A DNA stretch of 64,000 nucleotides from Spisula solida. Its lineage: Eukaryota; Mollusca; Bivalvia; Venerida; Mactridae. The number at the start of each line of letters is the position of its first letter. Position 1 is the first letter of the stretch. This document shows, piece by piece, positions 34,881-49,100 of the stretch. A program made the position numbers and the translations under genes. The notes under the pieces were generated by a model. The model saw only the letters and a program-made list of their open reading frames with translations, was not told the DNA's origin and did not search any database. The stretch covers positions 18,417,130 to 18,481,129 of the forward strand of contig OX365949.1 of the NCBI GenBank assembly GCA_947247005.1, read 5' to 3'.

Positions 34881-35733
34881 TTATATTGAGATTATAAAAA
34901 GTGTGATCATTTCGTGTATAAATATGGCATTTTTATTCCCACTGTAAATACGAATTCTGAAATATTCATAATTATGACTGCATGTAAATAATATGACCAC
35001 GTGGCACGTAATACGTGTTTTAGATTTATGTTGTATGATGATATATCCTCGAAACAGCATTTCCTAAACGAAAAAAAAATATGTTTTCTTTAATTTGTAG
35101 TTAGTACAATTAATTTAACTATAAGAACAAGGACTATTGACCTTTTAATTACACGTATGAGGGTATCCCGTTACCCCACCCACTTTCTCAATCATGGGTA
35201 GAGCACAAAATATTTTCCTCCAAAAATCAAACTTGAAATAAAAAATGAAATGTACATTTATAACGTCCCCTGAATGAAAATACATAAAAAATACAAATCT
35301 AGACAAATATACATATTTAGAGTAGCTGCTAGTTTGTCTATAAGTAAGTAGGGGCTATATGTTGTAAAATGAACTCATATTTAGGTTGTATATATTGCTG
35401 TTATTTTATTAAAAAAAAAATTTTAATATCTTAATGTTATTCGAAAGTATGTTTATGCATATTTCAAAAAATATCAAATTTATTTCAATCAGCCTGAGTG
35501 CGCTCTGAAATATACATGGCGCCAAAACAACGCAATACCTTCGCGTTTTCATGAGATATTTCAGTCAATACCCCCAACTATGTATTGTTTGAATACCAAT
35601 AAAATATACATAAATATACATGCTCAGAGATAAAAAATAATAATAAGTTGGCTATGAATGTCTGGCTGAAAGATTGATCTTTCAGAAAATGTTCTCTTTA
35701 AAAAATTCTAACCAACCAATGTAAAGTTATCAC

Positions 35734-36250
35734 TCAGTTATCAGAACTTTCAGAATGACCCTCGTATATCTTGCTGGATCTTTGACAGGGATATCCTGTG
35801 GATGGTTGTTTCTTCCAAACGTAGTTTATAGTTTGTGTGTCGTATCTATCGCCACCATTTACTTTTGATTTGCTATGGTGTTCCGTCGAAAATCTCAGAT
35901 GATTCTGCGAATGCATCTTGTTTTAAAAAAGGTCAAATGTGTTGCAGATCGACGCCTTTAGAGTTGCCAACCATACAGTGTTGTGTTTTTTGGTTCGAGG
36001 ATTTAAAAAATTGCTCGAATGGCTGCAAATATTCCAATAGTCGAGAAATTTTGGCTTTTATGTCTAGTTCAGAGTTGCCATTTACTGTGACTTTACTGTT
36101 CTTAGACTTCTGCAATGATGTTATCATAAATGACAGTGGTGAATCAAGATGGCATTTTTTCAATATGATCTTGGGTTCCTTGACTTTGGTAGTTAACCAA
36201 TCTGTTTTCCAAAGTGATATAAGTCCTTTGAATGTGTGCTGTTGAGGAGG
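35734..36250 (-). CDS. Unidentified open-frame pair
   Basis: An open stretch of about 105 codons (36250-35933), including KGLISLWKTDWLTTKV and SRLLEYLQPFEQFFKSSN, is followed in another frame by 60 codons (35916-35734) rich in polar residues. No family recognised. It could be an exon, a broken gene or chance. Confidence 0.25.
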
Positions 36251-36303
36251 CAGCGATCACAAGCACAAAAGCCATTTGTGTGTGATTATGTTAAGGCATT
36301 CAC

Positions 36304-36544
36304 CAGGGTACTGTTTTATCAAAGCACTGGAAATCGTAAATTTACCTTCAAATTCAAATTCTTTTTAATTGTTTAATAGCTGCAAATTGGGGACAGATAT
36401 GGTTTGTAGAAGTTGATCAACTAAATCTTTATTAGAATTGCAGATCCATTTTCCCCCACTTTGTAGCTGTAAAAGAATTATAAACAATTTAAATGTGAAC
36501 GTAAGTTTAAGATTATCTTAAGTGCTTTGATAAAACAGTACCCA
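36304..36544. mobile_element. MITE, 'GGGTACTGTTTTATCAAAGC' family
   Basis: Copy with both arms in the gap between the two genes; arms CAGGGTACTGTTTTATC and inverse. Confidence 0.78.
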
Positions 36545-38236
36545 GATAACTGTTGCTAGTATGGATGATCTATACATGTATACTAGTAATACTATATGTA
36601 GCTTGAACATGTATCTGGTGCTGCCGCTGATGATGGTGTTTATATAAAATTGGTTTGACTACAAGTACTTTTAGAAAGAAACTGCTATTACTGCTTCTGA
36701 TGTTAATACAAGGTATAGTTCTGCTCATTGTAACACAATGTCTATATCACCCATGTTTATTGTGTATTTACTGATTACCATTGGTTAAATATTAAATTTG
36801 AAATAAAATTATATTCAATAAGTATAAAATGTATAGAAATGTACATTTGTATATAAGTCTGTAGTTTTAATAACGACAGAGTAGGTTCCACATGTACGTA
36901 TTGGCAGCAGAACAAGTCTCTATAAACAACTTTTAAAGGCGCATGCCCTAAAACTGAAGTGTCTCGAATAGCAATCAAATTGGTATCATTTTAATACCTA
37001 AGTCAAAAATGGAAACCCTGTAAAAAAGTTAAGAAATATCCCGCAAGTTTTTAAAAAAAAAATTCAAGAATAACTAAAAATCGTTTTGTCGTCAATAAAA
37101 GGCTGTCCATCAATAAAAGGCTGACAGCCTTTTATTCAAATCGATATACAAAATATTGAAGCGCGCTTAAAGAGTAAATTTTAAGTCAAATTCTTCTTTT
37201 CGGTAATAGTTGGTTTTAAAAGTGATAAACGCAATTTCTTTGTATGCAAACCAAGACACTCCAGTTTCTGGGCATGCCCCTTTAAGTCAGATGTTGTCAG
37301 TGTAATAATTGATTAAGATGTTTACATTGCACTGAAATTTGTTACACAATTTCATAATTGATAGGCAGCTATAATAACTGGTGAATTGATAGTCATTGAC
37401 ATTTGGTTTCAACTCACCGTAAATTATTGGTTTAACCTAGTCACAGATCGACCGGGTACTGAAGTGTATTTTACGGCGAGTTGAAACCAAATGCCTATCA
37501 TATTCACATTAAGTTTCAAGTCAATACCTTACATAGCTTTAAAGTTATCCTCTCAACAAACATTTATTTTAAACTTAAATAAAGGGAGACAATTTCAAAA
37601 CTGGACTATATAGAGTTATGGTCCTTTGTCACTGAATTTTCCTAGTTGCCATCTATTCATATATCAAGTTTAAACTTCAATACCTCAAATAGTTTTCACG
37701 GCTATCTCTAGGTCATGGTCACACTTAGAGGTAAAAGGTTATATAGTCATGGAAGTTGTATCCGCTCCGTAGCTTTGTGGTTTCTTACTGGATTTTAAAA
37801 TTGCTAGGTACAAATGTTCACTACATCTGGTTCAGCTGGGCGATAGGCATAATGTGCCGTATAATTGTGGTATGTGATGTTTTTGTGTTTTCTGTGCTCA
37901 GCTGTTAAAGTTGAGTGCTGCCTTTCCTGTCCGACTTTCTATTATCTTTTTTATGCCCAGATGAGAAGAGAACACAAAGTAACACAAAAGGTTTTATTGC
38001 AGTTTTTATATGCTTCAACAATTTGGTTTATCATATCACAAACAGTGACATAGTACAAATGTTCAGTCAAAAACATACAGAAACATCAGACAAAACGAGA
38101 ATGTTTGTTAACCAATCCTGTTATATGCATCCTCATACATCAGTGGTTAGTCAAGTTCCCAGACTTTCGGACGAAAAATACTCTGGTGAACGAGAATGGT
38201 TATATGTTATATACATATTACGCATAACTCTAAACA

Positions 38237-38580
38237 CATGATTAACTAAAGTTAGAATAGGACATTATTTATAGAATCAGCATAGGTCCGATTTCTAAAC
38301 CTTGCATCACCAACCTTTTAATTTCTTTCTGAATTTTCAATGACAGGTTTGTCCATGCAGTGCAAAGGTAGCTTTGTAAATTTCTCAGTAAGAGTGAAAT
38401 GTGCATGGCAATGGTAGTTTTGTCCATGCACTGCATGAGCAAAGGTGTGCTGCAAGGACAAAGATAGCTTTGTCATTGCAAAATTCAGGAAAAAATTGAA
38501 AGGTTGGTGATGCCAAGTTAAGAAATCAGACCTATGCTGATTCTATAATTAATGTCCTATTCTTACTTTAGTTAATCATG
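38237..38580. mobile_element. Palindromic TIR element, 344 bp
   Basis: Arms of about 80 bp: CATGATTAACTAAAGTTAGA, then TAGAATCAGCATAGGTC and CATCACCAACCTTT, inverted on the right. The centre repeats GTCCATGCA(G/C)TGCA and AGCTTTGT. Confidence 0.7.
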
Positions 38581-39479
38581 TCACATGTGTTTCTAGCTAA
38601 AACAAATTAAATTGGTCCTCGAACCTTCTAATTATCATCCTTAAACATTTGATTTCTCGTCTATATTTTATCTAAAGGCCTTCATTTTCACGAGTAGAGA
38701 ATACTACGGAATGTACTAAAATGTAACGAACACTAACCTTAATTACCAACAAGCCACAACTATCTTGCGAAATTGCTATAATTATTCCACACAAAAGATC
38801 AAACTGTATTTATGCATAAAGGTTGAGGACCATGTTAATTTGTTTAGGCTATACTTAGCTCAATATTACTATAAGCAAACATACATGATAAATATACCGG
38901 TAGGCCAAAAAGGTTGTTAAGCTACTAAAGAACTCTGCTTTATGACAGCATGTTTTCGGCCACTGTTGCAAAGCATAAAAATCCTTTACTAATATTTTCT
39001 AGCTCTTTTCTTATGCAACAGAGCCAAGGTAACAACACAGTATGCCAATGACAGTATGTTGTCACAAGTTTGCTAAGGGGCGTAACTCCCACATTCTCCA
39101 GAGATGGCAACATGAATTCATACAGAAACATATTGGCATCACAAAGAGACATAGAAATATTTCGTCGCTGTTCTTCCAAAATCCTGTATACCAAATTCCA
39201 CTACTTTTCAGAAGAGGAAAAACTGAATTACTATTTATTTATAGTGAATTTTCATTTAATTATTTGACACAAACAAAGTATATTTAGTTCCCCTTTGAAT
39301 GCCCTTAAAGGTACATGTCAGCAGAACAAAAGCAATCAATATTACAACTTTTAACTCAATGACACAAGCTTTTGCTTTCAATTTCTTGTTAAAGTTGTTT
39401 CATTTGCAGTTATTCAAGTTTTTCCCCAGTATTTTTCAGTTATTTTCTCAGTACATATTTACGTTTTCTTTGTCCTCAT

Positions 39480-39640
39480 ATTGGCAAGTCACACACATTG
39501 GTAAGTCACACAAATTGGTATGTCACACACGTCATTGTGTCACACATGCTGGTATGTCACACATCTTGGTATGTCACGCATGCTGATATGTTCCACAAAT
39601 TGGTTGGTATGTCACACACATATGTAAACAAATTATTCAA
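39480..39640. repeat. 18-bp-scale tandem repeat
   Basis: About eight units of the type TTGGTATGTCACACACA, irregular. Confidence 0.75.
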
Positions 39641-39945
39641 CTTGTCAGGGACAGTACATACAGTCATACAATGAAATCTGGTTGGAAGAGATAAAACTGG
39701 CTTTGTTATTTAACCACTTACTCCATAGACACCTCATTCATGAACCTGTAGTATCCAGATAACAGACTAGTTGGATAACGTACACCATCTCCATATTAGT
39801 TAATATTAGATAACACATGATGGGGCAAGGAAAGGCTGTGACTATGGAGTAAGGGATTAAATACCGCTTGCATAAACTTGAGATTGCCTCGATAAAATAT
39901 TCACTCAAGTAAGACATATACATATAGGTAACTATGGCAACAACA

Positions 39946-40149
39946 TCAAGAAATAGAGCACATGTCTTCAGTGGTTACTTTAATATCTCCATCTAGTAAG
40001 TTCTTCACAACAGCTTTAATGATATAGCTTGTTGTACCGTGTTTTACATTAGGCATGGTATTATAAAAACATCGCATATCATCCTGTTTTTCATAACCTT
40101 CTAAACGACTTCTGTCCTTCTGGAAGTCATCAAATGCATCTTGAATCGT
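39946..40149 (-). CDS. PHKB: PHKB terminal exon with CAAX-like end
   Basis: Acceptor ATATTACAG; stop TGA at 39946-39948. Sixty-seven residues with [46 protein letters not shown] and a final CSIS. Mammalian PHKB ends CLIS and is farnesylated; the shape C-x-I-S is kept here. Confidence 0.93.
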   Translation of the reverse strand, partial: TIQDAFDDFQKDRSRLEGYEKQDDMRCFYNTMPNVKHGTTSYIIKAVVKNLLDGDIKVTTEDMCSIS

Positions 40150-43100
40150 CTGTAATATAGAGTGTAGGAACAACATTTAAAACATACAAAGCTACATCTT
40201 CCCCCAACACTATCGCATTAAACCATCTAGTTACATGGTTTCAAATTACAGTCAGGTCTCGATACAACGACGATGTTGGTTCCCAAGTGAAATATCGTTG
40301 TAACGAATATGTCAGTATACTGAATTGATACAAAGAGCATTTTGGAATAATTGTCCCCATAAAATGATGTCAGTATATGAGTTTGTCAGTATATCGGGTG
40401 TCCTTATATCGCGACCTGACTGTATACGAGTGTATCCTATTTAGGTAGTTTAGCGACCATATTTAGTAGCAACGTATATGCCATTACGAAATCTGGTACC
40501 AAATTTGTTCTACAGTTGTCACAGCAAACACGAATACCACTTCCTGTGATGTCATATCGGTTGCAGCTAAACATGGCTACTGTACTACCGTCTTTCTATA
40601 TAGGGTACACTCAGATAATTTAAAGCCATGTGCTTATGCATTAAACAGTAATTATACAATGTTGCCTATATTTGGGACGTCATTTAAACAATAATAATAC
40701 ATACAATCATGTTGTAACATTAAACAACATAGTGATAGACTGGCTTCTCTCTCTCATACCCTCGTGGGATGGATACCATCAGGAATGAGGTGTCCATGAT
40801 GATAAGCATAAGTTGTAGAATTATTTTCACAATCAACCTAAACTACATTTAGTATTAATAATTCATTACATACCCTATCCATATTAACAGACTGATGAAA
40901 CACAAGTTCAGGATTCCGTCGTAGTATTGTTGATACGACCATGAATGCTTCTACCATGAGTTGTCTGTATGCTGGATCAGGGAGCTTACTCAACATCTGT
41001 TCTACTAACAACGAGAAGTTCAACTCCTGCATCGTCATATCCGATAATGTCGGTTGCTGAAATAATAATAAAACATGCTGACCTTGAACACTTATTTGAT
41101 TGGGGTTACCTTGACCCTGAAATGTTTAGGTTGGTTCGAAGGTAGGATCTTTTAAAAAAAAATTTAAATCCTAGTGAAACAAGACTGCGTTCAATAAACG
41201 CTTATGCCCCCTGTAGAAGCCTTGTCCATAAATAAGTCTAAGTCCAAAATTAGGTCAAGGTGAAGGTCAAAACGGGGTCAGGTGATACAGGTGTGTGGAG
41301 AGTGTTCATATACAACATCCATGCAATTTTGGAAGCTTTGTAGCAAGCCATAATGATGCTAGAAATAACGGTCAATTTGGGTTAACCAGGACGGACGGAC
41401 GGACGAACGGACGGACGGACGGACGAACGGACGGACGGACAGGTGAATCACTATATGCCTCCCGATCTATCGATACGGGGGCATAAAAAGGTTATTGGAA
41501 TCATTTGGTGATCTACGTGTATGCATGTATATTAAAATGGCTTGAAAAGGTACACCCATTAAGTACTGGGTCAAAACTCTGACTTTATTATTAGGCTTGA
41601 AAAAGTGTTTGTTTCGAGTGTAACGACTTACTCTTTTTGTATGACATTAAAAAATCTACAAATTTGTATTATTTTTTGTACTTTTTAAAGAGTATATTAG
41701 CTATTTCTCTACGTCAAAGAATCCCACAATTTTTTATCTACCAACCCTATTTTTTGGCATGTTAGCCGAAACGAACAATTTTGTGGGCCTTACACAGGAG
41801 AACACATTTAAAGTCTGAAGGCCATGTACAAACCTGTGGTAGAAGGTATCCAGCAACTTTTATTCCATTTGGTGTACGTTCAAGTATTTCCCAGATTCGT
41901 TCAAAGAAATCTTTTGGCACACGACTGAGAGCTCCGTCTAACTGTCTTCGTTGTAGAGGTGTACGGAAATCATGATCTTCACGACGTGCTAGTATACTGA
42001 GCAGTAACTGTTTAACTTGATACGGTGACAGTGATGTAATCTTAACGTGTTCATCTTCTAGTTCTAACTCCATCTCCATAGCACGTACAAACCACCTGTA
42101 AATAGGTCATCATTAATTAATTGTAAGATTTTTTTTTTAATAATTTATTTTAGGTCGATTGTGAAACAAGTTTTTTCATCTAATATTAAACCCTCTCAAC
42201 ACCTCAGTCCTGACATTATCCATTGCCAAGATGGTATGATTGCTAGATTATTAAATCACTACACATATAGTCTAGAGGTATTAAATATTAAAATCCTAAC
42301 CATAAAAAGTCCAAAAGGGGCCATAATTCTTGCAAAAAGCAGGATGGAGTCGTGTCAGGTCAGATATTGATAGTGAACAAGTATTGCAAGTTTCAAAGCA
42401 AAATCTTTGATAATGATAATGTAGGCGAAAGTTCATCTAAACATAAAACTTAACCAGGCAGTGTCAACACCAAGCATGTGAATATATCAACTTATTCAAA
42501 CAATCAGATGAGCAAAATATTACAGTACAGTCAAACCTGTTTTAAGACCACCTGCAAATAAATACCACTTTTACAAAACTTTTCTGCAAATACCACCAAT
42601 TCTATCTCCCACCACAAAATATCAGAAATATCTAACCAGTTTAGATAGATAAGCTTCAACAAAAAAGCACTTTTTGCTATTCCCAAGTGTGGCATTTACA
42701 GACAGGGCCTGATCTCCTGAAGCACCTCAAGGAGAAATCTCAGCTCAAATTGAGATTTTGCTCAAATCCGAGTCTGAATTTGAGATAAATAAGCTCGAGG
42801 TTTCAAAATTTTACTGTAATAAACTCAGAATAATGTTTCTGTTTGTTAAACCAATTTAAATTCTGCAGGAAAAAATCTCAAACGATAGGTGACAATATTT
42901 GAGTTGAGATTGATCTCAGTTTGAGATGTTTCAGGAGATCGGAGCCTGGTTTGACTGTACTTTGACACATAGTACGTACATACCCTATTCTAATCTTCAG
43001 AATACCATCATATGATTCTGGTGATGTTGCTATATGTTTACCTATAGCTAGAATCAATTCTTGTTGTAATACAGCCTGACAGATATCATGTGGCATACAT

Positions 43101-46100
43101 TTACTATATAATATACTCTGTATCTCATTCGGGCTCACTGGCTTGTCTAGTACAGTCTCCTCATGTCCAAACACTCCAACCTCCAACTACAACATTATCA
43201 AATACGTAGTTACAACAGATAAAACTCATCAGTAAAATCAATGTTAAACTTGTTCTTATTCAACTAACATAGTGACTCCATTATACAGGGGTACTACTGA
43301 GGCATAATGCCCAATCCTGAAATTCAGTCGCAAATCTGTTTCGGGTGCTATTAGCTCACATCGCTACACCTTAACTAGGTTTCAAACATTGTTTTATTAT
43401 TAAAATTCAGATTATGGAACTTCAAATGACCATAACTTTGTCAATTCTTTGAATTTTTTCATCAAATAACTTTTATTTTGTGCAGATAAGATAGTTCTTC
43501 CTAATGCAGCAAATCCAGATTTCCGAATTATTCAGGAATTGTAGAACCCCTGATTATACCCTCTTTCAAACTTTGATTGCGGGATATAACAAGTACAGGT
43601 AACTGTATCATTGATAAAAAGGTAAAAAAATATATTTTATAAAATTTATATTATCTTAGCCAATTCTTGTTTTTGATACCATGAAAATCTGATCACTTTA
43701 GTACAAATGCACCTTTTTAAGTAAAAAAATAATTTTTATAAAAAAAATATATTTTTACTTTTTATCAATGATACAGTTACATGTGATAACAAGGTCAATA
43801 TTTTCTTATTAAAATGATACATACGGAATATCACTGCAGTGTGTTGATCCGTTGGGCCGTATTACCTCGAGTTGCTTGTGTAATGCCGTATCTCACGAGA
43901 CCGCTAGGTCAATTGAGATGCGGTATGGCGCAAGCAACAAGAGGTAATACGGCTTAACGGATCAACACCACTGCAGTAATATTCCTACTATTATATACCT
44001 TCAAAAGTGCAAAAAGCGCTTTTAAGCCATTGACGTTGGCATAATTATTATTATGTTCGGCATATAACACGTCAGACATGCATGATACGGATTCGGAAAA
44101 TCAGACATTCCACTGCGCGATTTGGCCTGTATTCGTGACAATACATTGTTAGGTATATAATATGGTTTATTTTCAGACAATGCGCTATAAATTGTAATGC
44201 TTTTGCAAATTAAACGGCTTTATTCATTCAAAAAATATTTTTTCCATTTTTTTTCAATTTTCCCATTTTTACCAATTTTTTCAGTCCAGTAATTCCAAAT
44301 TGCTTGTCAAAAACATGATGAAAGTAGATCAAACCAGTTTTTTCAGGAGTACTGACCCCCACTTTCACAAGTAAGCTGATAACTTTGTTTATTTGCTTTT
44401 ATTTATCCTCGCCACCGGATAATCCATATGGGCGAGGCCCCCAGAAGAGGTTAGTCACTTTCGTGTTTGGGGGATAGTGCATGATACAGAAGATGCTCCA
44501 GTTCCAGAAGCATCCCTGGTTCTTTTACGTGCCGATGTAAAGCATGATACACGGGACCTCGCTTAACGTCTCGTCCGAAAGACTGTTAGTAAGTTTAGTT
44601 ATGTTAGGTGGGAAACACTGAAAAGCATTTCTATTTTGACCGTCTGGAGTAGGGATCGAACCCACAACCTTCAGATCAGCAGTCAGTAGCCCTAACCACT
44701 AGACCACTTGTCCACCTATTGATAACTTCTCCACATGTGGATAACAAGATCCTAGTTAATTCAACAGAAGATCAAAACCTGCCCTATTCGGGAATCAAAC
44801 CCAGATGTTCTAGGTAAAAGTCTAGTCCTCAGACTGTATTAAGTTTGTCACACTCAGGGACAGTAGACAATAAAGCATAATACAGACTGGTCTAAACAAG
44901 AGATGTTTGTGAAACAGAAATCACCACATGGTAGCAAAATAATCATTTTCGTGAAAAGTCATGGCGACCTGCTCTTTGGTAAGACCAACCAACGAAACTG
45001 TGTAAGTCAATAATTATACATCTTGGCATAGAAATACTTACATGTTTTCCTCGTACTAGAATACTGGTAATTGAAGGAGCAAGACTATCAACAAGTTTTC
45101 CTAACAAAGCCGAGCACAACCTGACCACCTCCCAACGTTTGTGAAGTCCTGCTCTAGCCACAAGCTGTTCCAGACGTCTATTGATCGATATTCCTTCAAA
45201 ATGGTAATTACCTCCTTCGCGGAAGAGTAACAGTTTTAAGATCTGTCCCTGGGCATCTAGAGAGTCTGTATGTTTCAACATTTGTATTAGATCCCATGTG
45301 GCCTTCACCTTCAAATCCTGTAATCATAATGTAAGTAACTTAACGTGAGGCCTTATGGAAGCTGTCTATTTTAAAATGTTATTTTTGCGCCAAAAGTTTA
45401 TGATAATTTGTTTCCCTCTTTTCTTTTGAAATTTAAATAATAAATTTACCATTACCTTTTCATCATAAATAATGAGATGCTATACCCATGAATATGAATG
45501 CTAACAAAAGGCCTTGACTGTATCTAAATTAACATGTGGAGAAAAATTTACACTTTTGTAAAATTAACTGGTCAGAAATTTCAAATTTCAGGATAGATAA
45601 ATCCGGAACTCCGGATTAATCAGGAATATTGACACCCCTGCTATATTATATATATCACAATACCTGTTCATCTAATACTGTGTCATCACTGATGTCGGTT
45701 ATTGTTGGAATATCTGTTAAACTTTTAAAACAGTAGTGACCATGGTTTGACTCTGCGAAGGGTTGAAATATTGACTGATCAGGAAGTGTTGTCAGGAAGT
45801 CCAGATGTTCTATACAGGCAGACGATATCAAAGTCTACAAAAACAAACCAGAGCTAAGCATGGCTCGACACTAACACTGGTCTGCTGGTGAAATCCAGAA
45901 GGACCAGTGAAAATTCTGGAAGACCAGTAACTGTCCTATTTGCCCAGTCGGACCAGTGGCCAAAATAGTTAGTGTCTAGGCCTGCTAAGATCTATAAAGC
46001 AAATTAGTGTCTTATTACTCTCGTAAAATGCAGATCAGAGTTATGGGTCTAGTTTAACAGGGTCAGGTATTGTTGGTGAACAAGTGTATAAAGTTTCAAA

Positions 46101-49100
46101 GCAATAACTCCCGTAGTTATGAGAAAAATTTATCTAAACATAAAACTTAACCGTGATATTTTTAAGTCCAAGAAGGGGCAATAATTCTTGCAAAATGCAG
46201 ATCAATGTTAAGAGTCTTGCTTTTCATGCTCAGGATCTATAAAGCAAATTAGTGTCTTATTACTCTCGTAAAATGCAGATCAGAGTTATGGGTCTAGTTT
46301 AACAGGGTCAGGTATTGTTGGTGAACAAGTGTATAAAGTTTCAAAGCAATAACTCCCGTAGTTATGAGAAAAATTTATCTAAACATAAAACTTAACCGTG
46401 ATATTTTTAAGTCCAAGAAGGGGCAATAATTCTTGCAAAATGCAGATCAATGTTAAGAGTCTTGCTTTTCATGCTCAGGTATTGATGGTGAACAAGTGTT
46501 GCAAGCTTAAAAGCAATAGCTTTGACAGTAAATTTATCTAAACATAAAACTTAACAAAGATATTTTTTAGTCCAAAAACGGGCAATAATTCCGCAAAACG
46601 CAGATCAAAGTTATGGGTCTTGCTTAACAGGGTCAGGTATTGTTGGTGAACAAGTATAGAAAGTTTCAAAGCAGTAACTTCCATGTTATGAGGAAAATTT
46701 ATCTGAACATAAAACTTAACTAAAAACGGGCAACAATTCTTGTAAAATGCAAATCAAAGTTATGAGTCTTGCTTTTCAGGCTCATGTTTTGATGGTGAAC
46801 AAGTGTTGCAAGTATTGAAGCAATAGCTTTGAAAGTTGAACAAAAAATTAAACTTAACCGAGCAAAGCCGACGCTGATGACCATAAAGTGATGACAATAA
46901 CTCATTTTTTTAAAAAAAAAATCAGATGAAAATAGAAAATCACAATAATATGTAAACTGTGTAAAAATCACAATAATATGTAAACTGTGTAAAAATCACA
47001 ATAATGTGTAAACTGTGTAATATGTACCATAAACAATGTATTACCTGTAATCTACCGACTCTGACTCTAATACCATCCACATCTCCACTCTTAAATTGTG
47101 CCAATAGTTCCAGAAACTCACTGAAATTCTTCCCTCGAATATTGTTCTCTCTGATCAGCATACAGAATGTGGGCCGTCCAGCAAGTTTCCAACATTTCGA
47201 CAAGAAAGCAAGGTCATTCTGATGAAGGATAAAATATTCAATAACCAAATAATACATGCTGTAAAAAACATTAACTTTATTCATGTTCCTTGATTCTGGT
47301 AGCTACTACTAACTGTATTATAAGGCCAGAGTTTTGTAATTTTTTGTTACTAAGACTTTTTTTGTGAAATGTTGGCAGGAGGGAAAAAGATAAAAATAAA
47401 AACTCCCAAAATATAGCTTCAACGAGCTGTTGGTGGTAGAATAGTCAATGACGGTCCGCTTTAAAGCAATCAACACTCAACCACAGTGTTAGTTTTCAAG
47501 AAAACAGCCAATTTATCTTTGGACTAACACTAATATAGTACAACTTATTATTAACGAAATAATGAAATATTAAAACAAGGCTGGTACAACTATCATTAAA
47601 ACATTACATGCAATTTTTTTTCTCCAGTTTTTCTAATTTTTTTTTTAAATGACAAAAAATTGGGCAGGAGGGTCCGAGTAACGAAAAATAAAAAAATCTG
47701 GCCTAAGTGGCCTAATAGTTCTGGTGGGACATACAAAAATCATAACTGTAACAATGCTTAGTGACTGGCATACCTCCCCTGGCTTAAAGCTCAGAATTTG
47801 AGGGTAGTCCCAAGACTGGCGTTAAAATAATGTGACTTGGTTAATTCATACTAATTTATCTTAGGTTGATTGTGAAACAAGTATTTTCCAACTTATTTAA
47901 AACACCATCTACACCTCATTCTTGATGTTATCCATCGCCCCCAGGTTATGAGAGGGTTTGGATTTTCTGCATACTATTGGAATATTCCCTGTGTTAAAAA
48001 TATCTTGTACTTTAATAACTATAATGTTGCATTGAGATCTCTCATTTATCAGAACAATACAACTTTAAATATTAGGCATTGTCTAGTGACAGTCCGGGTT
48101 GACATTTTTCTTGGTCGACCAGTAAGATCACCATGACAACAAAGTTACCTTTAAATCATCTATAACAATACTGATGTCCTGTGCCATATAGAAATCAACC
48201 ACTTCAAACAGTAGGGGATAACACAGCACTGTAGAACCACATACTCTGTATATCTAAAATATACAATAACAATATGAAAATCTGACATAATATTGTTTGT
48301 TTTTATTGTGTTTAAAGCCACTTTCAACAATTTTTCAGTCATATATAGTGATAAGTTTCTCTGGAATTAATAATTAACCAGAAATAAGAGATATGTTTGT
48401 AAAACATGTACTATGCCCCAATGGCAACCCAATAGTCAGAAATGTTAAAGGTCATGTTAGCCTAGACTTATTGACCTCAAAATCAGTACAGGTCAGCTAC
48501 TGATTGTGACCAACTTTCCTTTAAAGTTGGAAGATCCTGGGTCCAACCATTCTTGAGTTATAGATCAGAAACCATTTAGTTCATTCATTCATGTTGAAGG
48601 TCACAGCGACCTTGACCTCAAAATTAGTAGGGGTCATGTAATGTTGCTGACCAACCTCCTAATAGTTTGAACATCCTGGGCCCAACAACAACAGAAAACA
48701 TTTCGTCTACCTACTGACAGAAACATAAATCGTCAACCCAACATGTGCAAAACTGCAAAACAATATACCCCTCATTAAAGATAGGGGGGGGGGGGGTTGA
48801 TTATAATATAATATTTTGTACAACTGCATAATTATACAGGTACAAAGTCGAAGTTCTTGGTACAAAATGATCCTTGTAATAACACATACAAAAAAGATTA
48901 CATTACCTTAGAAGTACTCAACACACCAAACGGTCTTTTTGGTCGACCTGTCAAGCCGAGCTTTTTATTAATGCCCAAATATTCGTAAGCTCTTGATAAT
49001 TCCTTCGGTGACCAAATCTGTATTGGCTCAACCTGAACATAGATAATATCCACACTTTGTTAACATAAATCAACTTTTATATGAAACAAGTGACCTAGTT

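Larger units (their letters stand above)
34881..39945. other. Gap between the two convergent genes
   Basis: Contains two MITEs (36304-36544, 38237-38580), an unexplained minus-strand open frame (35933-36250), a short inverted repeat around 37097-37130 (AATAAAAGGCTG), and a small tandem repeat (39480-39640). The rest shows no gene. Presumably includes both 3' untranslated regions. Confidence 0.5.

Noticed and set aside
42878..42983. Extension of the PHKB exon into GYVRTM...
   Set aside because: It looks like the next exon's GWFVRAM by chance; a good donor AGG|GTATGT and the true continuation at 42095 exist.
44650..44720. tRNA gene on the minus strand
   Set aside because: A- and B-boxes are good but the acceptor stem does not close and a SINE body follows.
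48784..48797. Poly-G run as a quadruplex or regulatory site
   Set aside because: Simple homopolymer; a similar run occurs at 57649-57662, with no supporting context.
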